Positions 1 to 11,186 of a DNA stretch of 64,000 bases are shown one piece after another. The notes below the pieces were generated by a model, which searched no databases, was not told where the DNA came from, and was given only the letters and a program-made list of their open reading frames with translations. The stretch is from Clytia hemisphaerica (lineage: Eukaryota > Cnidaria > Hydrozoa > Leptothecata > Clytiidae), in contig CACVBU010000480.1 in the NCBI GenBank assembly GCA_902728285.1, positions 248,001 through 312,000 on the forward strand, given 5' to 3'. Positions within the stretch are counted from its first letter, which is position 1. Each line of letters opens with the position of its first letter. The translations under genes were made by a program, and so were the position numbers.

Positions 1-158
1 TCGTCCTGGGATTTGACAAGCCAGAGCCAATTTAGGATTATAGGCTAAGGGGTAGGTTTAAGTTTGTATGAGAAGGACCATAATACTAGAGTTTAAGTAC
101 ATGATAGCTCTCAACTGTTACACTAGATCCAGACTTTAAATTTTCTTTCCAATCATTT

Positions 159-404
159 CACCCTCTTCTCACAGCCCCGTTAGGATTTTTCAGTCAGTGG
201 GGATAAAAATAATAGACTAAAACTCGATGGGGATTTCAATTCTTTTGTTTTCAAGACAGAAATTCAGCTGGGATGAGAGGAATAGCATAATATTTTGCAG
301 TGAGGATTGGTTTATTTGATTATATTCAGTGGGGACGAGATTCGGAGGATAATTTTCCACCGGGGACGATACTTTGGCCAATTTTTCCAGTGAGAAGGGG
401 ATGT
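159..404. mobile_element. MITE of the CAGTGGGGAT family, copy 1
   Basis: About 246 bp in the first intron of the receptor gene. The ends are inverted repeats (CACCCTCTTCTCACAG against CAGTGAGAAGGGGATG) and are flanked by ATCATTT on both sides (152-158 and 405-411), a target duplication. The interior has degenerate spaced copies of CAGTGGGGAT. No ORF. Other copies are at 21491-21704 and 47054-47263, with a decayed one near 2920-3165. Confidence 0.65.
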
Positions 405-425
405 ATCATTTGATTTAATCCCTAG

Positions 426-3400
426 GTGGATGTGCACCACTACGATGGCATTGTCTACCTAATAACGAATGCTTATACTCGTCACTAAGATGTAATAACA
501 TGAAAAATTGCCCAGATCTGTCAGATGAAGTAAATTGCAGTAAGTTTTATTGTTTTTGGGTAAATACTTTATAACCCTTACTGCATGAATAGAATAGGCT
601 CGACTCCCAATAGATTCGAATGACATCAAATGTCACATCAATACAATGGCTTCAGTGCAATTTGACGCATCTTCGATCACATTCCTTTTTACTGCAACTC
701 TTGTCCTAAAGCTTAAAAGCAAGCCTTAAACCCTTTCATATAACCCAAGGGGTGTGCACTCTGCAAGCTACCATATTATCAAAAATTTATGAACACATTT
801 AGCGAATGTAGGAGAGGCTGCGATTCTTTTTCTCGGATTTTCCCACTTACTCTAGATCAATATCTTATCTTTTTGAGCATCAAGCAAAAAGGAATAAGTT
901 TAATTTTATGATTCTCGGGTATGACATGGATGGGGATTGAACCCACAACCTTGTCACTGGAGATGAATGCTTGATGCTTGGATTAATGCTTGAGGCCTGG
1001 AAAACCCCGAAAACTCGTGTTAAAAAATCTAGTTACGAAAAAGCCGAGTTATGACGTCATAACTCGAGTGTATGCATAACTCGGTTTTTTAAGATGCACC
1101 TTAATTTTCCGAGTTAAAATTGACTCGGTCATTTTATTTACACCCTAATTTTTCACACTTTTTACTATAAAATTGATATTATATAAAAGTCTTCCTCATA
1201 TTAAAATAGCATCATTTGGGCACATCACAATTGGAAACATATCACATGTCAATTTCACTCATTTGATGATTTACTACTCATTCGATGATGCATTCGATCA
1301 TTTTGAAAGAAATTACACAATTTTGGTCAAAGTGAGGGAAAACGAAGAATTATTGGTATCTTTAACCGTAAGTTTTCAAACTTTGATCTTTACATCACTA
1401 CAAACAATATAAAATATACAAATGTCTGAAAAACGTATCGGTATTTTTTGAACCAGCCCTTATTCCGCCAACTACTCAATTTTGAGCTTTAGTCAAATAA
1501 GGACGTAAATAACGCCAAAACCTGGAAAGACATTAGTCAGTCTTCTAAAAAGTTCTCTAAGGTTCCGAACAAAAGGGGGTTCCGAAATTCCTTCATAGTA
1601 TAATAAACGGGGCCTAATTGCCGTGCGGTTGGAAATTGTACCTCAAAATTGACGTCACTTTTAAGCAAATTTGCAAAATCTTGGCCCTATTTTACACCGG
1701 CCCTTATTACGCTAAGAGCCTAAAAATAACGCCAATAAGGGCCGGTGTAAAAAGGGCCGATAAGGTCTAGATTTTTTTCGGGCCATTAGAGTGAATATTA
1801 AGTTAAATTGGCATTTAATATCATTATTGGCCGGTAAAATATTTAAATCTTATTGAGTATCTCCTGAACACACTTTAAGCCACTAAGATTTAAAATTTTT
1901 GCCTATTTCAAACCGGGCCTTTTTTACGCTGGCCGAGGGATTCCGTCACAGACCAAAAAACGGGCTAACAGGGTGAGACATTGAGAATATTTAATAACTA
2001 ATGCGGGTATGAAATGAAGAATCCAAATATCTATCATGTTTATTTTTGCAATAGAAATGGAATTTTTGCTTTGATTTTCACCCATTTTCCTTCAGACACA
2101 TCAATATCAAGATGAGAATAATTTTCTGTTGGTCGATAACATTAGTAATGCAACAACATATAATATCACAATGCAAGCAACATCCATTACTGGTGAATTT
2201 GGTCCTCTGGTATCAAAATTATTCTCAGTACCATTAGCTGGTAAGTACGAATTTATCGAGATTGTCGATGCAGTAATGTCTCCTTAACTCGTACAAGTTT
2301 TCTCGTTCCTTCAGGTCACAATGCCTTATCAGCCTCACTCCATCTCCAGTGGCGTAGCAACTGGGGGGAGGGGGGGCAAAGGGGGGCTATGCCCCCCCCA
2401 ATATTTTTTTTAAAAATGGTTACTTTGCAAAATGCAAAGAATTTCTTTTTTAAGTTGTCATAATTGTCTTTTAAGTACATGTTTTGAGTTCATTTTCAAG
2501 CAATCTAGAGCTCAAATTGTCAAAATTTCCCACTAAACTTCAGCCCCCCCCCCAATATGAAAATGCTTTGCTTCCTACGGCACTGACTCAATAACTCCAT
2601 TTCCTTTAAACAGCTTAAATCAGACAAACTTGCGTTCCTCCTGCGTCTTTGAGTTATAGAGACTCCTCTGCAAAAATAATTTCATTATAGCTTCGTTCTG
2701 CGTATGTGATTATAAACCCTCCTATGAAATCTTACCAAAGGACCAACATCAAATATTTCTCATTTACAGGTTACTTGATAAATTCAGCTTCCAGTTTTCT
2801 TAGATAATACCCAGTTGGAACACAACGTTGTTTCAACGTTCATCTGACGTTATATGGACGTTAGATAAACGTTGAAACAACGTTGTGTGCCAGCTGGGTA
2901 ATAAATAGACTTGTTATTCCAATAAGATTAATGCACGGGGATGGCTTTTGGGTTTTGAAAATGTTTTTTATGGCTAAGGATCTTAATTACATTGTTTTCA
3001 AATCAAAATTCAGTAGGGATGGAAAAAATAGCACATGTTTTGTAGTGACAATCTTTTATTTTTCGATTATTTGTTTGATTATTTTATCAGCGGGCACAAC
3101 AATTGGAGTATAATTTTCCACTGCAGAGGATATTTTGGCCAATTTTTCCAGTTGGATCGGGTTTGTGTGAAAGGGGTATAATGGTTTTAGATGTATAAAA
3201 ACCGATTTATATGAGCTATTTCTTTATTTTCAGAACTTCCAAAGGTCCCACCACTGAAAAGTGTATCACATTCAAACTATAATTCCATCATAATTCAACT
3301 GGAAAAATACCCACGTGACCTAGACTACACCACCACATTCAGTTTATATCAGAATGGTAGCAAAGTTATTGATGACGTCACCATTCATAGCATTCCAACA

Positions 3401-5023
3401 AAGTCGGAGTTCCCAATAGGACGATTGGGGGATGGGAAATTAGAGAATGATTTGATGTATACAATTGTTATAAAATCAAACTCAGTGGTTGGGGGAAGTT
3501 TAATTCCGTTAATGATAAACTACACCATACCGAGAATGGGTAAGTTTACTTTGAATACTTTTTTGTAGTAAGTAAGTAAATCTGCGACCGCAGTCGGAGG
3601 CGACCCGAAGGCTTCTCTTTCGATAGCTATCTACCTGAAGGTAAGGGAGGGTGCCACTCTTTCTTCCTGGATTTCTCCACTTACCCTTGATCCTTCTATC
3701 TTAATTACTGAGCATCAAGCAGAGAAACATCAAGTACCATTCTGGAAATATTTTTTATGACCTGGCTGGGGGTTGAACCCACAACTTTGCATGCCGTAGC
3801 CGGATGCTCTACCACTGCACTACGGTCGCTTATTAGCTTTGGAGAAACCAAGGGTAGGACAATGTCAACGAATGAAAACACTTCCCACTTGCCAGAAAAG
3901 TAGAAAGGGAAGACTTTATCCTTTATTACCGCATAGTATAATCACCGCATTTTGATGACGAATTGAATCCTGGTATCAAAGTTTTTCAAATCTGACCGCG
4001 GTGAATATTGCAGTATTTTCAATGTAGAATTTGTGCGAAAACCATATGGAACGCGAAGCTTATAGATGAGGCTTCAAATCCTACCAAAGATATTTTTTCC
4101 TATCTTTTTTAAGGCTCGTGAAGTATTATCTACAACCTACGTCATCTTTTTCTCTTTAGTTGCTCCTGGTCCTGTGCAAAGTATTAGCATTGTAAACGTT
4201 AGAAGTAGCTTCTCAGAAATCCGACTTCGTGTGAACTACACACGACCATTGGATGACGGTGGCACTAAGTCATTCAAAGGAAAACTAACGATTTGTGTAA
4301 TTAATGACCAGGATAAACAAACGAATTGCGAAACACATGATATCGTGTTGAAAGGCATGACAGGGGAATTCGGCTTCCGCGACCTAAAAGAAGAGACAAA
4401 ATATTCATTTGAAGTGTATCTGTTAAGTGAAACAAGTCAAATTGGAAAAAAGAAGACCGTTTTCTTCACGACTCCTAAATTTAGTAAGTATCGCTAGAAT
4501 CTCATGAACCGTTTCTTTGATCAGCAACCAAATAATATCCTACATATTATTGCGACAGTGATGCTTTTTCAATAAATCTTATTTTTCCAAAGGGGCATAA
4601 TTTACTTTTTATTGTTAGGTTTCTCTATGCTTTTATTCCCAGCTAAACAGAGAAAATTACATTCTTAAAACAGGTCCATGTTAAATCTGATTCTTTATTT
4701 CACCATGTGGAAGCCAATCTCAAGGGATTCTTACTAGCACTGATCAATCTTCACAAGAAAGCCAAAAAGGGTGCAAACTTGAAGTAAAAAGACTTTAATT
4801 TATCAAATTCCCTTTTAATTTAGGTGAATCTGGCAGCAGTGGGGGTCTTGACGCTGGAGCAATTGCTGGAATAGTTATTGCATGTCTTGCTGGTGTTTTT
4901 ATATGTTCTTGTGCGTTTTACACAACATTTAAAGCAAGAAAATCACCTTCTAATAATATGCAAATGAATAATAACCCAAAGAATAGAAAAGCAGAATCTC
5001 AAGGAGCTTTGGAAGAACTATAA
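426..5023 (+). CDS. LDLa/fibronectin-III single-pass receptor, 3' part
   Basis: Six exons with consistent phases: 426-539, 1210-1367, 2096-2240, 3234-3539, 4160-4483, 4824-5023 (TAA 5021-5023), giving 414 visible residues. Exon 1 is one LDL-receptor class A module: six cysteines, the arginine-cysteine-asparagine-asparagine turn and the closing PDLSDEVNC calcium site. It is a phase 1-1 exon, usual for shuffled modules. Exons 2+3 form one FN3 domain split by a phase-0 intron; exon 4 and exon 5 each encode a whole FN3 domain (phase 1-1). The last exon has a Ser/Gly linker, a hydrophobic segment (about 4855-4925), a basic stop-transfer ARK and a roughly 30-residue cytoplasmic tail without a kinase or obvious motif. 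This predicts a type I cell-surface adhesion or receptor protein. The 5' end, with signal peptide and probably more modules, lies left of the window. The acceptor of exon 2 (AG 1208-1209) was chosen for phase; AG 1188-1189 looks possible but does not fit. Confidence 0.85.
810..975 (-). mobile_element. tRNA-derived SINE, diverged copy
   Basis: Minus-strand copy of the SINE seen better at 3567-3830. The B-box region reads GGGATTGAACCC on the plus strand at 934-944, followed by the family-specific body (TTACTCTAGATCAATATCTT and GAGCATCAAGCA). It lies in an intron. The A box is poorly preserved. Confidence 0.5.
2347..2585. mobile_element. hAT-like MITE with CAGTGGCGTAG ends
   Basis: About 239 bp in an intron. 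Left end CAGTGGCGTAGCAA, right end CCTACGGCACTG; these are imperfect inverted repeats followed by G-rich and C-rich subterminal runs and an AT-rich centre. CAGTGGCGTAGC-type ends are common in animal hAT elements. No clear 8-bp duplication could be read, so the superfamily is an inference. Confidence 0.5.
2810..2898. mobile_element. short palindromic element with AACGTT core, copy 1
   Basis: 89-bp near-perfect palindrome. It starts CCCAGTTGGAACACAACGTT and ends with the inverse ending in GTGCCAGCTGGG, with repeated internal AACGTT motifs. TAATA flanks both sides (2805-2809 and 2899-2903), read as a 5-bp target duplication. The same element at 7591-8001 is interrupted by another insertion. Confidence 0.65.
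2920..3165. repeat. decayed copy of the CAGTGGGGAT MITE family
   Basis: The interior matches 159-404: a run about CAGTAGGGATGG, then CAGCGGGCAC, then ATAATTTTCCACTGCAGAGG and TTTTGGCCAATTTTTCCAG in the same order. The ends are not recognisable. Confidence 0.45.
3567..3830 (-). mobile_element. tRNA-derived SINE
   Basis: Read on the minus strand, it begins GCGACCGTAGTGCAGTGGTA, containing a pol III A box (TAGTGCAGTGG), then has a B box GGGTTCAACCC (plus 3770-3780), a unique body ending GGTCGCAGATTTACTTACTT, and a short TTAC-repeat tail (plus 3568-3580). This is the normal order for a tRNA-headed SINE with a simple-repeat tail. It lies in the intron between the second and third FN3 domains. Related copies are at 810-975 (-) and 19945-20140 (+). 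Confidence 0.75.
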
Positions 5024-6101
5024 ATTATTCTATTGTTGGATACGGTTAGTCCCAGTTCGCACGGGACTTGATGGAGTTTTTACAAGCTCTTGTTTGATTT
5101 GGTTGGTCGTTAACCAGTAATAAAACATTTTTTTTACTTTTTCTAAAGAGCGCGTCATTTCTTTTACTTCAATCGACCAATTATTAAAGTATCTTATATA
5201 AACTCCATCGCATCTGGTTTGCATAAAGCACCAAAGTCCGTTTTAAAGATCACCATATAAACATTGGATGAGGTAACATGTGACTACAGTACAACACAAG
5301 GCGTTTGTTTTTGTATATAATGGAGCAAAATTGCATTCTCGGGGTTGTAATGTTACCGAGAATACACGGGTTTCGAATTAAATTTTTGCTTAGCTTTAGC
5401 TTTGATCCCATGTAAATTTGCACGAAAAATATCAAGTAAACAGAACGAAAATTGGCCGTGTATCAAGCAATTTTAGCTCATTTTTCCATTTTGACAGACT
5501 TTATGGGTCATTATGAAAACAAAAAACATTAAAATAAAAAGTCAATCGTTTAATCATATTTCTTTTATTGAATTTAAAATAGAAAAACATCTTTTGAATG
5601 AACACCTGGCTTTCAGATTTTAACACGCAATTTCAAGAAATTCATGATACGGGCATGAGTGAAAAATTTGAATATCATTGCCGATATTGAAGGTGATACA
5701 ACAAACTTGGTATTGATCAATAGTATCTGTCTTTCAAGTATAGATGACAAACTTTAGTAGAAATAATTTTTAAATATGCTTTATCCAAAAATTTTAATCG
5801 AATTCAATTGGTACGATTATTAACCAAGTCAAAGTTTCTTGTTTTAACAATTCTTTTTGTAAATATTTTTAAGTTTTTATTTCTTCATCTATTTTTTATT
5901 TTTGCATTTAAACTGTAAATAGTGCTAATTTTATCAAAAAAATTACAAAATTTTCAACAAATACTCTATAGTCAACAATCGACATCATCACTCAAAATAT
6001 GCGACACCGTGAACAACACAAGCTAAAGGCACATGTTTCAATCATTACTACCCCAAGAATCGATAGGCTGCTTGCATCCTCTAACGAGTACGGTTTAGTA
6101 G
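5024..6101. other. 3' flank of the receptor gene, no gene seen
   Basis: AT-rich. Bases 5050-5175 carry, inverted, a dispersed repeat with GTTAACGACCAA and GACGCGTTCTTTAGAAAA-like words, which recurs twice at 58735-59040. Possible AATAAA signals occur at 5119 (inside that repeat) and near 5541. No ORF with coding character. Confidence 0.5.
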
Positions 6102-6394
6102 GTGGGGGGCGTACGGCAATCTGGAATCCCGTCATCCCGTAAATTTTTCGAGGAAATCCCGTCATCCCGTGTTTTTTTTCCGAAAATACCGATCCCGTGA
6201 AAATTTTTCGGAAAACCAAGAAAGTTCCTTGGTCAAACTTGATAGTTTGGTAACGTGAACTCCAAAGATTTATATCATAACCCTTTATTTGGCAAAAGAC
6301 GTTTAGCTCACTCATCAACCGTATGATTATGATTTTGCCGAAAAACAACGAAAAAAGTGAAAATTAGTTCCCGGCAAAATTAGTTCTCGAAAAT

Positions 6395-7382
6395 TTAGAG
6401 ATTTTCCCGGACCATAGACGAATATCTCGAGGAGCGACCAACAAGGAAGAAAGATCCCTCGTCAAGAGCATCGTCTATGTTGATGGGTTCGTTCATCACT
6501 TCGTCCTCATCGCCTGATTCATCAAACTTATCAGGTTCTTCTGGTTCCTCTGGTTTTTCTGGTCGCGTTGTTTTAATTGGTTTTTCTGATTCCACTGGTT
6601 TTTCCTCTGCTTCTACTGATGACGATTCCTTTTGTTGATCGTCTTGGTTACGCTCAATTGTTTGATCTTTTTCGACTCTTTGATGAGCTTTTGTTGACTC
6701 AATCACTTCACTCAGTTTTGTCGTGTAAATGTAGTGTGGTAATGTCCCCATTTTCGCCATGGTTGTTTCTTGACGTACCATTCTTTGTCGAACTGCTTCC
6801 GTATAATTGTTAGCCCAAGTTTGTAATTTTTCAACTTTCTGTTTATCCATTGGGATAGGAGATTTCTTTTTCGGAAGGAGCGCTGCCAACGTTTTGAAGT
6901 TGAAACTTCCTTCTGGAGGAGGATACCAACTCCACTTTCTACTGGTAAAATAATGAGCCGACCAAGGGTTTGTTTGTTCGCTTGAGAGATTCTTTTATTG
7001 CACGCATGAATTCTCTTACACATTGAAGCTGACTCATTAGAACATGTTTCACGTGTGTGGTGGAATGAAAATGCTCCAAAGACAGGGTCATCATGCTCAG
7101 AAAGATGGCGTTGTTGAATTTAAACGACGAAAGATTCTCAATCAGTCTCGTAATGGACCATTCCGTCTGCTGCAATGACACGAACGACTTTGTAGACACG
7201 AACCCTTGAGCACCATTTAATACTGCTGGAACATTGTTTCCGCTGGTCCGAATATCAAGCTTGAATCCAGAAATGATATTAAGTGACTGTGAAATCATTT
7301 TTAATCCATTCGGAAGAGCTTTGAGTTCGTCATCACCTAGAATATGTGGTGTTTTCAGCATGAAACGATTATACTTAGAAAA
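6395..7382 (-). pseudogene. transposon-borne ORF of unknown family, frameshifted
   Basis: The upstream part begins at an acceptor (minus TTTTTTTTTCTAAG, plus about 7383) or at ATG 7361 and runs to about 6945. The coding-like frame then continues one frame over, through an aromatic/proline patch (TSRKWSWYPPPEG) to the ORF ending at 6395. A one-base change near 6950 breaks the frame, since the first frame meets TAG at 6939. The C-terminus is rich in Glu, Pro and Lys. The stretch with EHFHS, then VREFMRAIKES, then YFTSRKWSWYPPP resembles a pattern I associate with uncharacterised repeat-encoded proteins of invertebrate genomes, but I cannot name the family. Lying inside TIRs, it is most likely the element's own protein. 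Upstream exons were not found. Confidence 0.5.
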
Positions 7383-7590
7383 AAAAATACTATATTATAT
7401 ACTAATATTCGACTAAACGATACGTGCATGGAATGGTAAATCATAGTAACAGAAGGATCAATCTGTTACGTCGATCCCCTTTGCTTAAAATGTATGGATG
7501 TACCTGTCTCCCCACGTTACAAATTTCCCTTTAAAAACCCTTTACCCCGCCTCATTATGAAAATTTACCTTGCCTTATTGTTTATACCTT

Positions 7591-8001
7591 CCCAGCTGGC
7601 ACACAACGTTGTTTCTATGTTTGTCTAACGTTATATATGGACGTTATGAACGTTAGATGGACGTTGAAACACCCGGGGGGGGCACTCGATTTTGAAAAAC
7701 AACCGTACGTTCGGCCAAAAATCAGGTCTCTAAAATCGGACCCTTACAGTGCCGGAAAAATTTGGCTGAAAATCGACCCTTACAGTGCAATTTTTTGAAA
7801 TTTCTCAAATCTTACCTCAAAATTTGGTATTTGCTCAAATTTTACACCCTTAGAGTGCACTTTTTCCCACTTGCTCACAAATCAACCCTTACAGTGCACT
7901 TATTCCAAAGTCCAAAAAACCTACCCTTAAGGGCTGCGCGTCCGGTAGGTCACTTACCTGGAGTGCCCCCCGGGTTGAAACAACGTTATGTGCCAGCTGG
8001 G
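7591..8001. mobile_element. AACGTT palindromic element, copy 2, split by an insertion
   Basis: Left end CCCAGCTGGCACACAACGTT, right end AACGTTATGTGCCAGCTGGG. It is the same element as 2810-2898, but 311 bp longer because a second MITE plus its duplicated target sits at 7664-7982. Confidence 0.7.
7672..7974. mobile_element. 303-bp hAT-like MITE nested in the palindromic element
   Basis: TIRs CCCGGGGGGGCACTC and GAGTGCCCCCCGGG. The perfect 8-bp target duplication TTGAAACA lies at 7664-7671 and 7975-7982; an 8-bp duplication is typical of hAT. The interior is 3-4 degenerate repeats around CGACCCTTACAGTGCA. Confidence 0.8.
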
Positions 8002-8505
8002 TTACATTTTTGGGAAAGCTTTACCCCTCCCCCTTTCTAATAGGGTAGTTCACACTGAAGATTTAAAAGAGGAGGTTTAAGATTGCACAAACAAACACGT
8101 CATACCTTTCTTCTCATGAATAGAGAATGCTCTCAACAATTTGCCAATTGCCTCCAAAAACGTTGCTGTGTGGACCATTGTTGATGCTATCTTTATACAA
8201 GACGTTTGTAGTCCACAATATAAAGAACATTGTCAAACAAGTATTCGAATATTTAAAGCCCTGTTTACACTTTAACTCTCTGGTTGTGGTGAGAATTGCG
8301 TACCGGCTGTACCGTCCTTCTATGATTTTCACCGAAATACCGTAGATTTTTACTCAAAATACCGTATCCCGAGATTGAAATCTGACAAATATCGTCACCG
8401 TGGGTCATCTGAAATCCCGTCATCCCGTAGTTTTATTTCACAAATACCGTTATTCCGTGTTTAAAAAAGCCTTATCCCGGTTACCGTGAAACCGTACGCC
8501 CCCCC

Positions 8506-9399
8506 TAGTAGAGGTCTGCGATTCAGACTAGTCCTTACAGTCCTTAGCCGAATCGAGCTTCCTAAACTTCTCTAACGGACCTTTTAATCAAAAGTCACGA
8601 CAGTCTCTCTAAGGGCTGGTTTTCGGAGATTCCGTCCGCACATACCTCTCATCCACCAACCCTAGTTACCCCCATAGGTTTTATAAAGCCCGAAGGGCTA
8701 GATGGCGTGCTTTTGCTGAAAAGTGCGCCGAGGTTAGGTAGGAAATCTTACCTAAGTCACGTGACATTACAATAGAATTTCAGCGCTTGACAAATCAGAA
8801 GCTTCGCAGGGTTTCGAAAAACAATAGCAGTAATAATTTTTGCGATATTCACTTTTTGCTTGGAATAGCTTAAAGCACTCCATCTAGTACCCTGAGTATC
8901 AGAGGTCAAGTTTTCAAAGAGAAAATATTATTCGCGCTGTGATACTCACGGTATCCATCTAGGCCTTCGGGTTTTATAAATCTATGGTTACTCCTCCCCC
9001 TCAAGATATTTAGGTTTGAATTCATAAATCCAAAATTAACCCATTAATATCCTAACTAGGATGCAAATTCTGGCCTAATAAGCCGCAGACATTCTAGTTT
9101 GGCCATAGCCTAACTTGCAGTCAAAGTTGTTGACAAAATAAAAAAGCCATAATCTGAAACCACTCAAAATAAATTTAAAAATTTTTCGTCCGGCATCCAG
9201 TTCAGCAGCATGCTCATTGGGTAAATGGTGGGCTCGCAATGGTTCAGAGATCATTTCTAAAATTTATTTAAAATTGTCAGTGTTTATGTTTTAAAGCAAT
9301 ATGTCAGTAGTCAGGTAACCAAGACTTAAAAGGTTTCAACTTTTATCGAATTTAGTTATTTAGTGCTAAAGGAAACTTTTTCAGGTATCGTGTTCTTCA
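8506..9399. other. intergenic, no gene seen
   Basis: Moderately AT-rich unique-looking sequence without a supported ORF, splice-site chain or RNA signature. Confidence 0.4.
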
Positions 9400-10160
9400 T
9401 TCAGGAACTAGTAGGCCGTGGCCAGTGGCAGTGGATTGTTATTGTTTCAAAAATAAAAATAAAATTCAAAATGTCGGTGAATAAACTTTTGATATCTTTC
9501 TTGGTCAAGTTGAGGGTGCTGATTCAGAATTTGAATGTTACCAAGCTTGAAAACCCGCAGTTTTTGCGTAATTTGCGATTTTTTGCGTTTTTAGGCAAAA
9601 TTGTAAGCTCTGAAAATTTGTGATTTTTGGGGGGTCTTCAAAATCAAAAAAGACCTATACCACATAATAAAGCTCTTGAAACTGAGCAAAAAAATGTATT
9701 ACATCAAAGTCTCAACTTTTCTTGATCAAAAAATATAGACGATTTTATGGTCAAAAATTGATTGAAAACAGGGAATTTCCCCACAATCTGCATAATTTAT
9801 GCAAAATTATAGCATTTTTTTACCACAAAAACGCCCATAACTTTTGATTAAGAAAAGTTGAGACTTTGATATAATACATTTTTTTGCTCAGTTTGAAGAG
9901 CTCTGTATCACGTGGTATATAGGTCTTTTTTATTGATTTTGAAAAACCCCCCAAAATCATGAATTTTCAGGGCTTACAATTTTGCCTAAAAACGCAAAAA
10001 ATCGCAAATTACGTAAAAACTGCGGGTTTTCAAGCTTGGTAACATTCAAATTCCAAATCAGCACCCTCAAATTGACCAAGAAAGATATCAAAAGTTTATT
10101 CACCGACATTTTGTGAAAAAAAGTGAAACGTTTTGAGGTATCTGGCCATGGTCTATAGCC
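9400..10160. repeat. long foldback (inverted-repeat) element
   Basis: Two arms of about 270-300 bp, roughly 9470-9760 and 9825-10113, are inverse copies at high identity around a short AT-rich loop. The same peptide therefore appears in both (plus at 9470 and minus at 10113), each followed by shared noncoding sequence. Both outer flanks contain a GGCC(G/A)TGGCCAG-like word. A transcript would form a long hairpin. The ORFs are a by-product of the arms, not genes. Confidence 0.75.
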
Positions 10161-10177
10161 TGTCATTAGATTTTTTT

Positions 10178-10495
10178 AGGACCCTGCGCCAACGTACCAG
10201 ATTGTCCGGTATATTCGTCCGGTGGCAAAAAGTATCCTTTCGCTACAAGGGACGTAATAAGTCCGGTGTCAGTCCGGTGTTGCATACAGGGAATTTTGGA
10301 CGCCAGACATTTATGAAACAAAAAATTAAGACGGCACCGCCGGACTGGTCATGTCCGGTGTTTTGATTGTCCGGTGGGAAAAAATATCCTTCTCCGACAC
10401 CGGACTTCCTTAAGTCTGGTGGAAAAAAATTCTCATTTTACACCGGCCTTTCGCGTGTCTGGTGTTCGTTAAGTCCGGTGCGTCGGCAGGGTCCT
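10178..10495. mobile_element. 318-bp hAT-like MITE with GTCCGGTG repeats
   Basis: TIRs AGGACCCTGC and GCAGGGTCCT. The 8-bp target duplication ATTTTTTT is at 10170-10177 and 10496-10503. The interior has about ten copies of GTCCGGTG or its inverse. No protein. It sits directly beside the foldback element 9400-10160. Confidence 0.75.
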
Positions 10496-11186
10496 ATTTT
10501 TTTATGTTATATAAAGTTTTGTTATAGTTATAGATTAGGTAACTTGCAACAGTGGAGGCATAGCCCTCAAATGAATGACCTGGCTGGTCATTAAAATATA
10601 AAGTTAAATCAAAACAAACCTGATTTTAACAAAATTTGTGTGTTGCATATACTTACTTTTAATTATTTTTTTAATTAACAAATTTCTTAAAAAATTTTCT
10701 TAAAAATTATATAAATTTGAAGAAAGTGTTATAAATGCAATTTGTACTTAGGTGGCCGCATCTTTTTGATTAGCTTGACTATAAGGCGGTCTCCCTCCAT
10801 ATATTTTTTGTGCATTACATCACTTGTATCTCTTTTTGTAGTGTTAAATGGTAAATAAATACTTACTTACTTACTTACTTATATAATGTATATCTCCTAA
10901 TAGCCATTCCAGGGTCAAATTGAAACTATTCTGGTGGCAATCAAACCTAGTTCATCTTGTAGAGCTTCAAAAAAAAAATAAAAAATGAGGGGTCATACAC
11001 CTCCTAATGACAAGCGGTTCCGGAGATATTGAGATTTTAGTTCCGCTAAAATAACACCTTTTTAGACATTTGAGGCTGACATTTTAGCCCAGAAATGGCA
11101 TATGAAATGGCACCGAAATATACACTTTTTGATGGTTTTCCAATTTCAAAATCCAATAACTTTTGATGTGGTTATAAGATATTGAC
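10496..11186. other. repeat-rich spacer with TTAC microsatellite
   Basis: Contains a short ACTT tetranucleotide run at 10859-10880, preceded by AAATGGTAAATAAATACTTA. This resembles the tail of a retroposon, but no promoter boxes could be read upstream. No gene. Confidence 0.4.

Larger units (their letters stand above)
6102..8505. mobile_element. 2.4 kb TIR DNA transposon carrying nested insertions
   Basis: The left end reads GTGGGGGGCGTACGG and the right end is its near inverse (CCGTACGCCCCCCC). Inside both ends lie clustered CCCGTCATCCCGT / ATACCG repeats in opposite order. TAGTAG flanks both sides (6096-6101 and 8506-8511), a 6-bp target duplication. It holds a minus-strand coding region (6395-7382), now frameshifted, and two smaller elements inserted one in the other at 7591-8001. 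The superfamily is unresolved; 6-bp duplications are known in, for example, some hAT, IS3EU and Dada elements. Confidence 0.7.

Noticed and set aside
3721..3830. A functional tRNA gene on the minus strand
   Set aside because: A and B boxes are present but no complete cloverleaf with paired acceptor stem can be drawn; the shared downstream body and simple-repeat tail make it a SINE.
6939..6960. A 21-bp mini-intron joining the two halves of the transposon ORF
   Set aside because: It is far too short and a multiple of three, so it would not correct the frame.
9363..10166. Two similar small proteins on opposite strands
   Set aside because: They are the two arms of one foldback repeat.
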